From contig NC_089725.1 of the NCBI RefSeq assembly GCF_035083965.1, positions 27,475,925-27,539,924 on the forward strand: a stretch of DNA of 64,000 nucleotides, given 5' to 3'. Below are positions 10,957 to 24,300 of this stretch, piece after piece (position 1 is the stretch's first letter; each line of letters starts with the position of its first letter). A program made the position numbers and the translations under genes. Origin of the DNA: Branchiostoma lanceolatum. Taxonomy: Eukaryota > Chordata > Leptocardii > Amphioxiformes > Branchiostomatidae. A model generated the notes under the pieces. It saw nothing but the letters and a program-made list of their open reading frames with translations. It did not search any database and was not told the origin of the DNA.

Positions 10957-11778
10957 TTGTAAATTACATGCTATTCTATGGTTTTGTCTTGTACTAGCTT
11001 TTTACTGTGAAGGTTTTGTAATTGAAATAAAATGTGGAAAAAAATAGCGACAACAGTTAGCCATTTGTTTTTGACTACAGTCGTATCGCTTTGAGTTTAA
11101 TTCATTGGTGGACGCTTTGCGACACGCCGTTATTACAAGGCGGTTTGATTAATTGCAGTTGTAAACACCCTCGATTTGTTTGAGGATCGCGCAAAACAAT
11201 TTGTTGCTCTTGAACAAGCAAGTATGCACACGCGCGCAAATGAATGTCAACGTTCGCTGGAGACTCGCGATTGTTGTTTCTCTGATTTTGTGCAAAGCGA
11301 TGTCTAGAACAGTGGGTTATAAAAGCTTGCTTTCTTCCCAGTCCTCAAGTAAACATTTTCAGCAAGGCTTTTGATTTTTTGTAATGGCAAAAACAATCTA
11401 GAAAGCCTTTATATTTTCCCGGATAACTTGACGTTAAGGTAATGACTCAATGAACAAATTTGCCCATTGCTTAATTTCATTAATTTCAGAAAGTGCACTG
11501 TGTCTTCCACTGTAACTGTGATTGTGCTTCGGTCTTATAAAAATGCATGATAGTGTCTGAGTTGGGACCTCTCATTTTGGGATTTCCAACTCACCTACAT
11601 AACAAGACAAGTATGTCAACCTGTCGTTCCTTTGTGTATGTGCTTTGACTATCATTACGCTCGTCTTTGTCAAGATTCCGTTGCTTATTTATCTGTTTGT
11701 CTGCACATGATTGACCTGTTTGTTTCCTTCCACCGTTGCTATGTCTCCGGGGTCCCCTGGGACATCTGGCCCTCGCGC

Positions 11779-11891
11779 AGGTCAAAGGTCAGACCGCCCG
11801 AGTTAATAGATCCGTGACGTCAAGATTCCTCCAACATCCGGGACATTCCTATGTGTCAACCAATGGTGGAGCGCCATTCCTGTCACGTGAC
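11779..11891 (+). promoter_or_regulatory. Promoter-motif cluster upstream of the B56 gene
   Basis: Within 113 bp lie a perfect DR1 nuclear-receptor element AGGTCAAAGGTCA (11779-11791), a full palindromic CRE TGACGTCA (11815-11822), a CCAAT box (11860-11864) and a palindromic E-box GTCACGTGAC (11882-11891). The cluster is 430-540 bp upstream of the B56 start codon, a suitable place for the core promoter given a roughly 0.4-kb 5' UTR. Use in vivo is inferred. Confidence 0.6.
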
Positions 11892-12317
11892 CACACCTTG
11901 GCTATTAGCAACAAAATCTGGAAGGAGGTTGCCCGAAACAGTGCTGGATGCTGTTGAAAATAGTGCCATTTGAAGCTTCTGATTCCTTGAATTTTTGTCG
12001 GAGGGGTCTAGCAAGTGTCTACAACATCTTAGGAACAATCGTTCAGGACTATTAGTGTGGTAATATCGTTTGTTTGGCTGCTAAATGTGGGTCGTGGTTT
12101 CCATGTTGGCGAAGCTGGGGGAGGACCAACCAAGCAACCTTGTCAGCCCTTCCTTCCAGGTTAGACTGTCGTGCCGAGCGGAGACGACATCTTCATGATC
12201 TAGATCGCGCTGGAATCGATCATAATCCAGTTTCGCGATATCCCAGAGGATTCTTGTATTAATCAAAAGGACCCTAAGTTAACTCTTCAGCCGAGTTAAC
12301 CCTAAGAGACTGCCAAA

Positions 12318-15300
12318 ATGTCCGCCGCCACAGGGCCCGTGACCGATAAGATAGATCCGTTCAGCAAGAAACAGTCAGTCAAGAAGCCAAAACAGAAGAG
12401 ATCCCAGGCCTCCTCCCGGTATAAGGCGAAGGGAGGGACGGAGCTGGTGCCTTTACCACAACTCAAAGGTAATGTTCACCAACAATCAGTATTCTCAGTA
12501 CGTATCTACTCTGAAAAAGCGTTTCATGTTTTTTGAATGCACGAACGTTTGTGGCGTGACTAAACCCCGAACCTTGTTTATCCCAGAGCCAACAAACATG
12601 GATTCCTGATTTAGCTGGGCCACAGTTGTGACATCTTTGATACCCCCAGCGCACTTGTCACATCCTAGTCTGCCTTATCATACTCATATCAGACCTCTGT
12701 TATCAGTGAGAGCCCCCTGTGGCCACTTTGAGGCCCATACCCTCGAGAGGCCATGTTAGATGGATACACACACATCCATGCATTTGACCCCTCCCACTGC
12801 CAGCAAGGTTTGGTACATGACATGGACTATGCCAGCCATTCAGGTCCAACCAACCTTGACGGCACCTACACTTGTCACACGAACTTGACTTTGGCATCAA
12901 GCGCACCCCCTCTTCCTGCACATTTTTTTCTGTGTACCTGTAAGTGCGATATTGTTGTTGACATCTCTTGTATTTGTTGAGCCTAAATTATGATGTTATC
13001 CTTGACCCAGTGGAGTTGGTTGGATAGACAACAGGCCGGCCTCACGAGGATACAAGTGAATGTTACTTAGCTCCCCTTTCCTTTCAACTTTAGAGCTGTC
13101 ATGTGACGGGGACAAGTCTCTCGCTACTCCTGCATATGATTTCTTGTGCAAGCGTCAGCCATGCTACCTGATTTTTCCTTGTCTGTGTCTGTCAATTTTT
13201 GTCCTACATACCTTGCCTTGAGGCATTCGCATCACAATACCATTGTTCATACAAATAATTCCATACATTTCTGAGAAGGATGCATATTTCTTGAAATTGA
13301 AGGGATCAATTTTTGAAATCATTACACATATACATTATGACATGCACATGTTGTAAAGGTCTCATATCTGGAAATGCACACAATGATTGTAGGGACTGCC
13401 TTATAAGGTGACACACATGACTACTTCCTTGTAGAATCATGTTCTTCCAGTTCCATGTAATTAGGATCAAGGAGGGCTCGGTAAGGATTTCAGTAAGCTT
13501 GGATTGTAGCAGTTTGCAACGAAGCTGGTTAGGAAACCTGATTTGAAACCAACTGACCACATGGACAGTTTTCTTTCCTTCAAATTCAGTAAGTTTGTAA
13601 ACTCAGTCGTTGCATAATTTACACAGATAGTTCTAAATGAATGTGTACATTTGTGTTTGGGTGTATCCTCCATGTTATCAGCACACATTATGATTTGTTG
13701 CGGTGGTAGAGGAGTTTTGCATAAGTGATGTCCAATCCTACTGCCACATTGGCCTTCTACATGAAAATCCTTTTACCCAAGGGAGTGGTATGCCATTAAC
13801 GTTGTTCAGTATTGAGCCGGTGTGTAAGTACAGACATAATTGAAAAGCTGTAGAATTTGTGTGACATTTTTGTGTGGTCATGTTCCAAAGTGGTGTTATT
13901 TTGGTTCCTGTGTGACATTTTTGTGTGGTCATGTTCCAAAGTGGTGTTATTTTGGTTCCTTGCATTAAAAAAAATTATTGCAAATGTAATATTACATATG
14001 CACTGCAGGTGGCAGAGTCACAGCATTCTCTGTCAGAATTACTCAGTGTAAAAAGGAGATAAAGGCTGAAGCACAAAAGTTCCCCAGCTGAGGATGTAAA
14101 TCTGAGGAGAACCATAGTAGCACTGACTGCGCTGGAGACAAACAAGCAGAACAATATCTGGGGCACAATCATATCATTTGTAATCTTGCAATGCAAAGAT
14201 GAAATGGAACGCTTCAAATTCATGTATGCCCACTGTTATGTTTCAACCTTCGTTGTATGTTGTCATCTCACACCCCCAAGTTGCTTGAGATTCTGCCTGC
14301 AGTATGTCATGCCATCTTGCAATGTTACATTGTAGCGACAGTTCTGACACCAGCATCATAGGTACTAAAGGTAGCATCAGTGGAAAATGTGATACTAGGT
14401 GATAACCTGTATCCGTTTACTGGAGTGGTGGTTGTTACATGGTTATCAGATTCAAATCTGATTCAAATATAAATGGATCAAATTTGTTATGATATACATT
14501 GTAAGTGCATGTCTCAGATTCTAAGGTTGTCAGGAGCCCCATCTTATCCGTCATTACATCCCAAGAGAGTTGCCACCTCTTTTCATCTGGTATGTTTTCA
14601 TCATCTATTCGTGTCCTTTCTTACAACTAGGACTCGGAGGTACAATTATCTGTAAGCAATGGATAGACAAAGGTGGTTGGTCAGTCAGTCAGTCAAAACA
14701 ACTGGGATAGGAATGATATTATTATTTCAAGGACGACATTTTGATAATAAAATCCCATCTACATCCAGACTTCTTTTCATTTTTCAAACAATCCAGATGA
14801 ATCCCATATCATAATGACGTTGCACTATTGTGTATTCAGTTGTCATCATATTCAAACATACAAGTACACATAAAAACAGGCAAATAGATATGCATATTCA
14901 TGCCTCTGATCATTGGAATGTTTTTGCACAGCTTATGAAATATCAGAACATTGTAGAACTGTCAATCTTGCATGAGGCACTTTGTAGATTACAGTGTCAG
15001 TAGAAGATGGATGGATGGGTGTAACTCCCAGTCTGTTGTGGGTTTTTCAGTTGATTCTTTACTTATACCAAGTTATAGTCTCACAAGAGGTCAATGATTT
15101 AAGCAGGAAGCAAAGTACAGTAGATTCCGCATATCTGTATAGCCCATTTGTCAGCGCAAATTATACGACTCCCCGAACTATACGACTGTCCGAACTAGCG
15201 ATATTGACGTCCCGAAGGAGGGGAGGGGGGGCGAATTGGATTTTGGGCAAGACCAAGGAGGTTTGGCAAGACACACAATTACACTAACGATATCGCAACT

Positions 15301-18300
15301 ATATTTTGCAAAATTTTAATCAAAGTACAATCCGACCTTTTCGTCGATCTTAACGTCACCATATTGGATTAAATACGCGATCCATTTTGTTCAGATAAGC
15401 CCGAACTGCGTGGGAAACTCCTGCCAAATAAAAAACTCCCGCCGCATGTTGATCACGTGAAATCTTACAGTCAACCAATCAGAGCACAGGTTTTTATGAC
15501 GTAGACCAATCAGCGCATAGAAAAATGCATATCAATGAGTAAACAAAGATGGCCGCCCAGCGTCACCAGACCTTCGTCTTTTTCTGAAATCGCGACGTAA
15601 AATACGATTCATCTACGCTACATAAGCAGGATTTTCACGGGGAAAGAATGTAAGGAATAGGTTCTCCGTCGAATACGGCCGCAAATAACTGTAAATTGCG
15701 GCAAAATACAGCGTAGAGGCTCAAATGCTCCGACAAAAATCGTGTTTTTCTTTTTCGTATTTTTGTTCACTTTCGTCGCCTGAGTCTTGAAAAACAGGTT
15801 TTTAATGAGATCACCGTATGTCAAAGGCACCGATATCGATTGTTTGCTAGCATGACAATAGCGAGTAACAAAAGAATGTGATTGTTGAACGGTAGACGGC
15901 GTCCCCACTCCCGAAACAACAATTCAAATTCAAAATTTAGCCTATAGTTGTGGGTCATTTTACGATGAAATCGGACAAGATTCTATACAATACCCCGAAC
16001 TTTACGATTATGGGCTATACAGATATGCATTGTTTTTACAATTGAGTGAATGGTAAATGGTTTGGTGTTTTGGAATTCTATACAGAAAGACGAAATATAC
16101 AGAAAAAAGGTATACAAATAATTGGCATATACTGTAGAAATTGTTAATTCTGGACCGGCAATCTTGTGGATGTACACAGACACTGTTTATAATATATGTC
16201 TGTGTTTGTTTGTGTGTCATTTTGGAATGGATGGTGGATCTGATTAGCTTCTCTCAGTGGATGCAGACAACACATGACCAGATATGGCAAACTTGTCAAT
16301 TGAAAGAAATTTTGTGATTTCTTCCAAATACATGATTGATTCACTGTTGTAATTTGTGCCATTACTTACTTGTGCTGGGTTGAGCGAAATGTCTTGGAGT
16401 TGACTACATTTTGTACTGTCCTTAATTTAGCTGGAGATTTGTAATTTGTTGTCTTTGGGAAGTTTGTAAAAAAAATCCATGCATGCAAAGATCTGATAGC
16501 TGCCAAGTATACATACCAAAAGCAGCACAGAAGGCCATGGAACAACAATGTGAATTCCTCTGTCAGTAATAAGTGGCCAGTAACATCAGTGACATGTATC
16601 TATAGCAGTCTTTTGAAAATGGCTTTTTCCAACATTATGCATGGGTGCTCAAGTGCCTATAAGTGACGATAATCAACAGCAACGGTGTGTAGAACTTGGA
16701 TACACAACACTTATTTGTAGACTTGGACATTTCAGGATAAAAATATCTATATACAGGTTGAGGCATGTTCATTTTATGGCTCCCAGCATGTACGTAAGGT
16801 TATTTATAATCCAGGGCATGGACTGTCTGGGCAGTTTTCCAGCGTATTTCATAATTAGACATTTGTCTGCAAAAAGTTGATCAAAAGATGCCAAAACACT
16901 ATCTAAGAAAATATTTGTTAAAGGACTAAAATAGGTCATAACATGGTATCATCCATTATGTAGACATAATTACGTAATATTGGGGGAGGGGAATAGATTG
17001 GACAGTGCCAAGTTGGTTTTGAGGTTACTATTGACAGGAATATTGATGCAGTTTCCTTGATCTCAAGTTACATGTATGATTTATCATGACATCACATGGC
17101 TAAAATGTGGTTGGATATTTGGAAATGACAGCATTGACTGAGTTGACTTCTTTCTTTCTGAATGAAGAGTAGAAACTTCATACAATCATAATTTGCGTAC
17201 AGGCTGAAAAGTTTTTGTTGCCTACAGTATGTAAGTAATAAAGTAGAATCCGCTTAATCTAGATCTGTTTGGACAGGAGCCTGTCAAACTGCAATTTGCT
17301 GTTATCTATTTCTTGATAACCTGTTTACACAAGGTTGTATAGATAAGGCCATGTTGTCACTGAGAATGGGGGCAAGTCTTGGTTGTGGATCTTCTGATCA
17401 TTTTGACAGTGATTTGGGAGAAATTGGTGTATTGTAACTAGTCTTTGTGAGGGATTACATTGTACACCTTTCATCATCTTGTGGAAGTGTGTCATTATGA
17501 ACTTATTATCCACACTTGTATGTGAAACATCCTCTTCTATTCAGAACAGCTCACCGTGGCATATTTTGAAACCACAAAGCAAGTGATTATAAAGCCATAA
17601 CCTGTTACCTGCAGTCTGGTGGAGGATGTTTGTTTGTTTATGAATGTTATTTTTCCTTCGGACAGTCAAAATATAACATTCCATAATATGCATGATACAA
17701 GTAAACATAATATGTGCTGCCACATTTGAAAACTGATCATAAATGATTTTATATAGATTATGCAAATGATAATCATGGTACAACTTACTAATAATCCTGA
17801 AGTCTTGCAAGTCCACTTTCTTTTATTCAGACTCCGGTCAGTCTGTTTGATACCAAAAGTACAGGAAATAGTGATTTGTGTTGATTGCCATCTAGTGTTA
17901 ATGTAGACTCAACAGTCATGCTCACAGTGTGTATTGGTCGTTGGACTTTGTGTTGATAAATTGACTCTGTTCATTAACCCTAATGGAACTGTTTGTGTTT
18001 TTGCCAGATCATGCTATAGAAAGATAAACATTTCTGACGCCTGGATGCTAAATATATCGTTGTGAACTTGCATATTTTTCCTGTAGTTCTCACCCTTCAG
18101 ATGGCTTTCTTGTTCATCTGTAAACTGGCTTCTTGTTATAATATGGTAGGACAAACTGTGATTCCTACAGGAGACATCCACCCACCTGAATTCTGCTTGT
18201 CTTTCCGTGAGAAAGATGCATCTTCTTTTGAAATTAGAGAAGGATAGATAATCTATACTACGCTGACATTGAAAGATTGTGTGTGCGTTATAAGCTGTGG

Positions 18301-21300
18301 TCTTGTGTAGATATGTTGCTGATAGGGCGCTAGTATATATACAGGGTCTTTTCTAGCTGTGTTGCTGGTACATGTGAGAAAGATGCATATTTTTTGACAG
18401 AAAATTAGAGGACAGATAATCTATCGTACTGTTACATATACAAAGCAGTTATGTATGCATTTGCCGTGGTCTTGTGTAGACAAGTTGCTGTCAGGACAGG
18501 TATTTTCTAGCCTTGTTGCTTGTACAATGTTGACACTACAGAGGGTACTAAGGTGTTGTAAGGTGTGGCTTTTCCTAGAATGCTTTCCTGTGACATTGGT
18601 TTAACTTACTGACATGCACATGCAGAATGTTGAACAGGTGTCCTTTTTCATTTTTGCAGCATTCTCTGCTCACAGGAATTACATGAATCGTAGGACATGG
18701 AGTCCTTGATTTGTAGGGTAGACTTAAGGCATCGGGAAGTCTAGATGTGTAACTTACTGTAAGCTTGAACATATAACATTCTGTCTAGATTCTAGATGGT
18801 AGGAAGTAAACATGAAACAGGTAGAGTACAGGCAGAGGGAGGCTAGGCACACTGAGTCTTGGACGCAATTTTTATCCAGGCCATCTGTTTATGCCACGGC
18901 TTGCTTTTCAACGTTTCGCCACGAGACCCTGCTCGTACAGAATGCTGGGGATTTTCCTGTGCACGAGGTTGCTGGAATGTTCTGCTACTAATTGATCAGA
19001 GGGAAGAGCTTCTAACCCTTTTCACCTTTTCGCGAAGCGAAGGAACTCTCTTGCACGGCTCTCCCTTTCTGAGACTGAGTTCTCCCTAAGTCAGCAAGGT
19101 GGCGGGAGGTGGCACATTTGGGAGATGCTTTTCGAACAACTTTCCTCCTGTCGAGTAAAGGTAGGCCCCTTTCCAGACTTGGATTCGCTGCCTCTGTGTG
19201 TGCATGCACTTCAAATCTGTAATGGTCACGACTCACAAGTCATGAGGGGTAGTCTCTTGTATGAGGGCCAAGTCTCATCAATGCCACGCTGCAGTGACTT
19301 GCATGCCAGCTTGAGCATGTTGTTCTTTTTACTTTTCAAAAGTCGCGAAGAGAAACACAGGACCATACCAAAGAAGTTTAAGCAACTTCCATGACAATTC
19401 TTTCTTTCTTTCTGCTGTGTTTCGAATAAATAAACTGCACTGTTAAAGTCTTTGATCATTCTTGTGTTGCTCCTTTTGACTTCAGTAGTAACCAAAACAA
19501 CAGGCTTACAATTACAGTTTGCCCTATACGTAGGTACAAACTTACATGTTGAGCTATGTAGGTGTGTTGACTGGGAACATGTAGGTTGTTAACTGCAGCC
19601 AGAAATTTGTGATATGTATGTTATTGGGCCTGCCAAATTGTTGTGGTGGAAACTTACTTATATTTGCTTCAGCATGCTTTCCCTGTAGTAACTTGGCTAG
19701 CAAACAATCTCGTAGCCAATAGCAAGGTTTACTGTAAATAGCAATGAAAACACTCCAGGGACCTACTTTTGACTTTTTTTGTTTCAAAAGCAGGCATGTC
19801 TCTGTGACAGTGTTCATGTTAACATGCGGCTTGCATTCTGCCTCACCAGCAGTTGTATGTACCAAATCCCATAACACACAGGCCCGAGAAGTCTCGCTTT
19901 TGTAATGTTTTCACCACCTGTACACCTGCGATGATCGGCCCAAAGCCTGGCTCACTGCCGCATCCTTTTTCCTCCCACAGACGCCTTGCCAGGCGAATCA
20001 CAAGAACTCTTCATCAAGAAGCTGCAGCAGTGCACGGTTCTGTTTGACTTTGCCGACGACTGCGTGTCGGAGTTGAGAAGCATGGAAGTGAAGCGGTTCA
20101 GTCTGATTGAGGTGCTGGACCACATAGGGAAGAGCGGGGTCCTGGTCGAGGCGAACTACCCGGAGGTAGTCAAAATGGTGAGTGAAGGAACTTGTGTTAC
20201 TCTAAATGAATTCACTTTTGTGGTGGTTTTATCTTACGGCAGAAGGGATCTTTTTGAGGTGCTAGAAGTTTCTGGTTGAAAAAAGTCTGCAGTACAGTCG
20301 AATTACAAAACACATATTCGTGGTACTAGTATTATGATTTTGCGGTAATAGATCACCTCGAAATCGTGAAAATAAAACCACCGCAGAAGTTTTTAAGAAG
20401 ATTTACAGTATCAAGAGAATAGTTTGAAGCGAGGGTAGTTATATATGATTAGTGTAGTTACAGCATTTAATTACATGGCAATTGTTAAACCTTTACATAG
20501 AAGATAATACCTGTAGAGGATTAAAAAATATTTGACATGCAAGAACGAGGTTTAGGCATGTCCCTGTGGCTCAGCTGGTAACCTTGCAGTGGAGCCCATG
20601 GTTCTAATTAGTTGGTAACTGGCAGACCCCGGTTCAAGTCCTGGTGTCAGGACATGTTGGTTGGGGTTGCACCGTCTTTCAGAAGGGACGTAAAATGGGG
20701 GTCCTGTGTTTGAGGATGAGGAGCCTTGAGCACGCTAAAGGGGAAGAGCTAGCAACCCCTCCCTGTAAAAATACTCTGCCACCGAAACAGCAAGGAAACT
20801 TGCTGCCCTACAAAAGTCAGAACGTACAAACAAGAATGAGGTTTAGTCTTCAAGCAGTCAGAGCAATTACTGGTCTGTGGCTGGACTGTAGTAATTGCCT
20901 TTGACCCAGGCGGACTTGAAGTCAGCAAGGAGAGTGGTTTACCTTGCCTGCCATAGCAGTCTGAAGCAATGATTAGCTGTGTACTTGGTTTTCTGTCCCA
21001 TGGCACGAAGCCCATGCCAAGACTGGAGCAGAAAGATAGGTAAATATCCCCCTAACCTGTCCCATGGTAAAACTCTGCAGCCAGTTATGGAGGTAAAACA
21101 TAATTGGATTTCAGGTGATGATGGGTGCTGTAGCCACCTCTGCAGTCACGTCCAAAGTGTGAGATCATTATTATCAATCGATCGATAGATCAAACCTCAG
21201 AACCAGCTGCTGGGTCTGCTGAGACAGGAAGTAAGACCCGTTCACACCGGGATTCACGAATCACCCAGGCACCGATTCTCATATCCTGGTATGGACGGTC

Positions 21301-24300
21301 CAAATTTGGCTCGGAGGGTAATCCCAATCCGCCAAATCCACCTGTTGATCCGTTGATGTAGGTTAGACAGCCAGGTAGTAAGATACGCCAAAAAATAGTT
21401 TTCCAGTCCTATCCTTAGTCACTGACGAAAGACAGCGGATGCTGTCTCAGGCCTCGAAATTAACTTTTTTCCCTATTGTCCCTGAATCGTCCCGAAAGTG
21501 GATTTCAACTGTCCCGAAAGTGTCCCGAAGTGTCCCAACCAGGGCCAAAGATGTGAACTTAGTGGGGGTTCTGGATTAAGTTCCAGAGGTTCATGTTCAG
21601 CTTAGAACCTATACTCAAGTCTGAACCTGAACTCAAGCCATGGCATATGTGTGTTAGAAATATTTTTTTTTTCAGTTGCATACAAAATTGCATGTTGGCA
21701 AACATTTTGCATGCAAAATATAATACATGCAAAATTATATACAGTCAGTAGTAAACACAAAAGCCCTCAAACAGTGAAGAATTCCAACTGCAGTTTCACA
21801 AATTCTCGTTAGAGGGCGTTGTGTCGTTCTCGCGTGTTATTGCGAGATTTAGCGAGAGTTCGCCAAAAATTTCAAGATGGCCGGTGTTTATTTCTATTCT
21901 TCGCCAAATGGCCGAAATCGCGGGAGTTTTTATTGCTTTTTTGGTGTTTTTAGGCACAACTTAACAGGTTGACTACGGATGGAACTATTTAATCAACATT
22001 TCCCAATGGAAATGGGAACATCTTTACCGCAAAATCTTCCGCTGAATCGAGTTCCTCCATGACGGGGACTGACTCAGAATTTTCTGATTGTCCCGAAATA
22101 GTCCCGAAACGTAAGTTGAACTGTCCCGAACCCAAATTCTACTGTCCTCGGGACACGGGACATGGTTAATTTCGAGGCCTGTGTCTGACTGTTTCAAAAT
22201 TTTATCCAGTTGGCCCATCTCTTGATCAATCCCGTGCCTAGGTAAATCCTGATTCATGCATGGATCCTGGTATAACCGGATCTAATGCTGCAGATATCAG
22301 GGTTATTGCAGACAAATGAAGAGTTTCAGCTTCACTCAATCTAGAGCTGCTTCTGTGATAGCAAAAGCTAATGACATTCAAATGACTAACTTCACCTCAT
22401 AAACAAGTAATCCCCTGTAGTTCTTATGTTGCAGTGACAGCAGTTGGCATGGTGATGGTAACATAATTATGGCTGCCAGTTTGGACTCTCATGTTAATAG
22501 TGAAAATGATGTTAGGATTTTTTTTGGCAAGATTCATGATAGAAGAGATGAGAGCATTTTTACCACCCAACAGTTCCGTAATGTCTCGGAATGAGAACGA
22601 AAATGAAAGTAAATGTGACATCACAACGATGTCATGAACTGAAATGTAGACTTCCTGACGTCGCCAGTTTTAATGGAGCACATCAGAGCCCTGCAGGCAA
22701 AGATTATAAAGACTTATCTGCATGTCATTCCGGTACATAGCCTGCCGCGAGCCAAACTATTTATAGAAAGACGTTTCACCACGGGATCTTCGTCAGCCGT
22801 AGCTGCTTCAGCCTGAGGAGAAGGATGAGGGAGGATTGTCGGCCGGTATCTCTCGCCTTACGCAAGCTAAAGTGCATCGGCTTCTTGCCCTTCAATGTGA
22901 ATGACGAAAAACGCTCCCTATTGCAGGACAAAATCCTCAGACATTGAGCGTAGAGACCCTGCTAGACGTGGTTGATATCATGTTTTATCTCCGGCGGCCT
23001 CTACCTGAAAGCTAAATACGCATATACATGCTGGGCACCTCTCCCATTCACCCGCCAGGATCATGCTGTGCATTAGGCACACAAGATAACCAAATGGCAG
23101 GGATGAAAGTATGGCGGGTTAGGAAGGAGCCAAGCTCAGTGGGTGAAAAGGAAAGTATCGGCAGAGAACATGTCATTATCCTAGCTTGTATGAGATGCTG
23201 TTGAATATCACATTGGGTTTGGCCTGACTGAAGCCCACTGCTATCCACCCGCCTGACTGTCTGGCCCCGTAGAAATTAACCCATGACAGCGAGATGTTGT
23301 ATAAAAAAGGCTAGGCCAGTGGCTGCTCTTTCCTAGAATGTGCTATATTCTGTCTGAGAAAATTCATTTGGTTATTCTTTTACTGAAGACTTAACAAGTA
23401 AACACATTGAAATTTGTGTATGTTTGCTCTACTGGATATGTCTGGATATGTACAAAAAAGTATCTGGATTTGTATAGAAATGGAAATGTCCGGATGCTCG
23501 GAAAAGTAGGGTGGACATAGTCTGGGTTAGACTCTTGTAGTTGTAGTGATGATGATGTACATTTACATATACATGTAGAATTGCTGTTGAACAGCTGGTT
23601 TGAAGCAGCCCTAAAACAATGTCCGTCTCCATGGCAACACAATGGCTTCCATGATATATTACATGTCTGGCTAGTTAGCGTACCAGATGTCAAACTGAAA
23701 CCTTTGCAGCAAACATGGTATCAGGAGATCAAAAACTAGTTAAGTCCACGTGATCAATTATTTTATGCTGTCAACTGGATCATGAAGCCAGGGTGCAAAA
23801 TACTTTTTTGAGCCAGGTTGCCCATGTTGCAACCAAGGGTAAATGCTAGGTTGCACATCCAAATTTCAGGTTGCTCCAGCAACATTCACAGATTTCTTCA
23901 AATTAAGCTCGTATGTAGCGTATAATACTACTAATATTTCAAAATATAAATTAGATAGTATTGTGTTCCTATTGACCTAACAACATCTTGTTTAGCCGAG
24001 AGTAGTGTGTTTTCGTCTTTTTCAGCTCAAATTCCAGGATCTATGAAGGGTTTTGGATGGTTTAAAACAAAAATGTGTTGATTTCTTTATTTCAATTGAA
24101 GATTTACCGAATTTTATGAGAGTGACACTGTGTTTTTGTTAGCTTCCAGGGCTCCGATTGAGATCTTTGGCTCAAAATATAAGGTTGCACACTGCGCTAC
24201 CTGGGTTTGGAATTAACTTGCACCAACCGAAATCTTGTTGCACTGTGCAACGTGCAACCAGGTATTTTGCACCCTGTGAAGCCATTTGCATTTATTAGCA

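Larger units (their letters stand above)
9100..12317. other. Intergenic region between the p24 gene and the B56 locus
   Basis: This holds the upstream region of the p24 gene (minus) and of the B56 gene (plus). It contains a small inverted repeat with CAAGGAGGTT/AACCTCCTTG ends near 9725-9765, a B56 exon-1-like relic at 10895-10956 and a promoter-motif cluster at 11779-11891. No other coding exon was recognised. The open frames present are short and without similarity I can name. Confidence 0.6.
12469..19980. other. Large first intron of the B56 locus
   Basis: This 7.5-kb intron follows the shared first coding exon. It contains a 51-bp tandem duplication (13858-13959), a 900-bp foldback element with promoter-like motifs (15129-16028) and a diverged 167-bp tandem duplication (18207-18530). 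No further exon with B56 similarity was found in it, and the open frames present are short. Confidence 0.6.

Noticed and set aside
13738-13965. Minus-strand frame with a repeated 17-residue peptide
   Set aside because: The peptide repeat is a by-product of the 51-bp tandem duplication in an intron.
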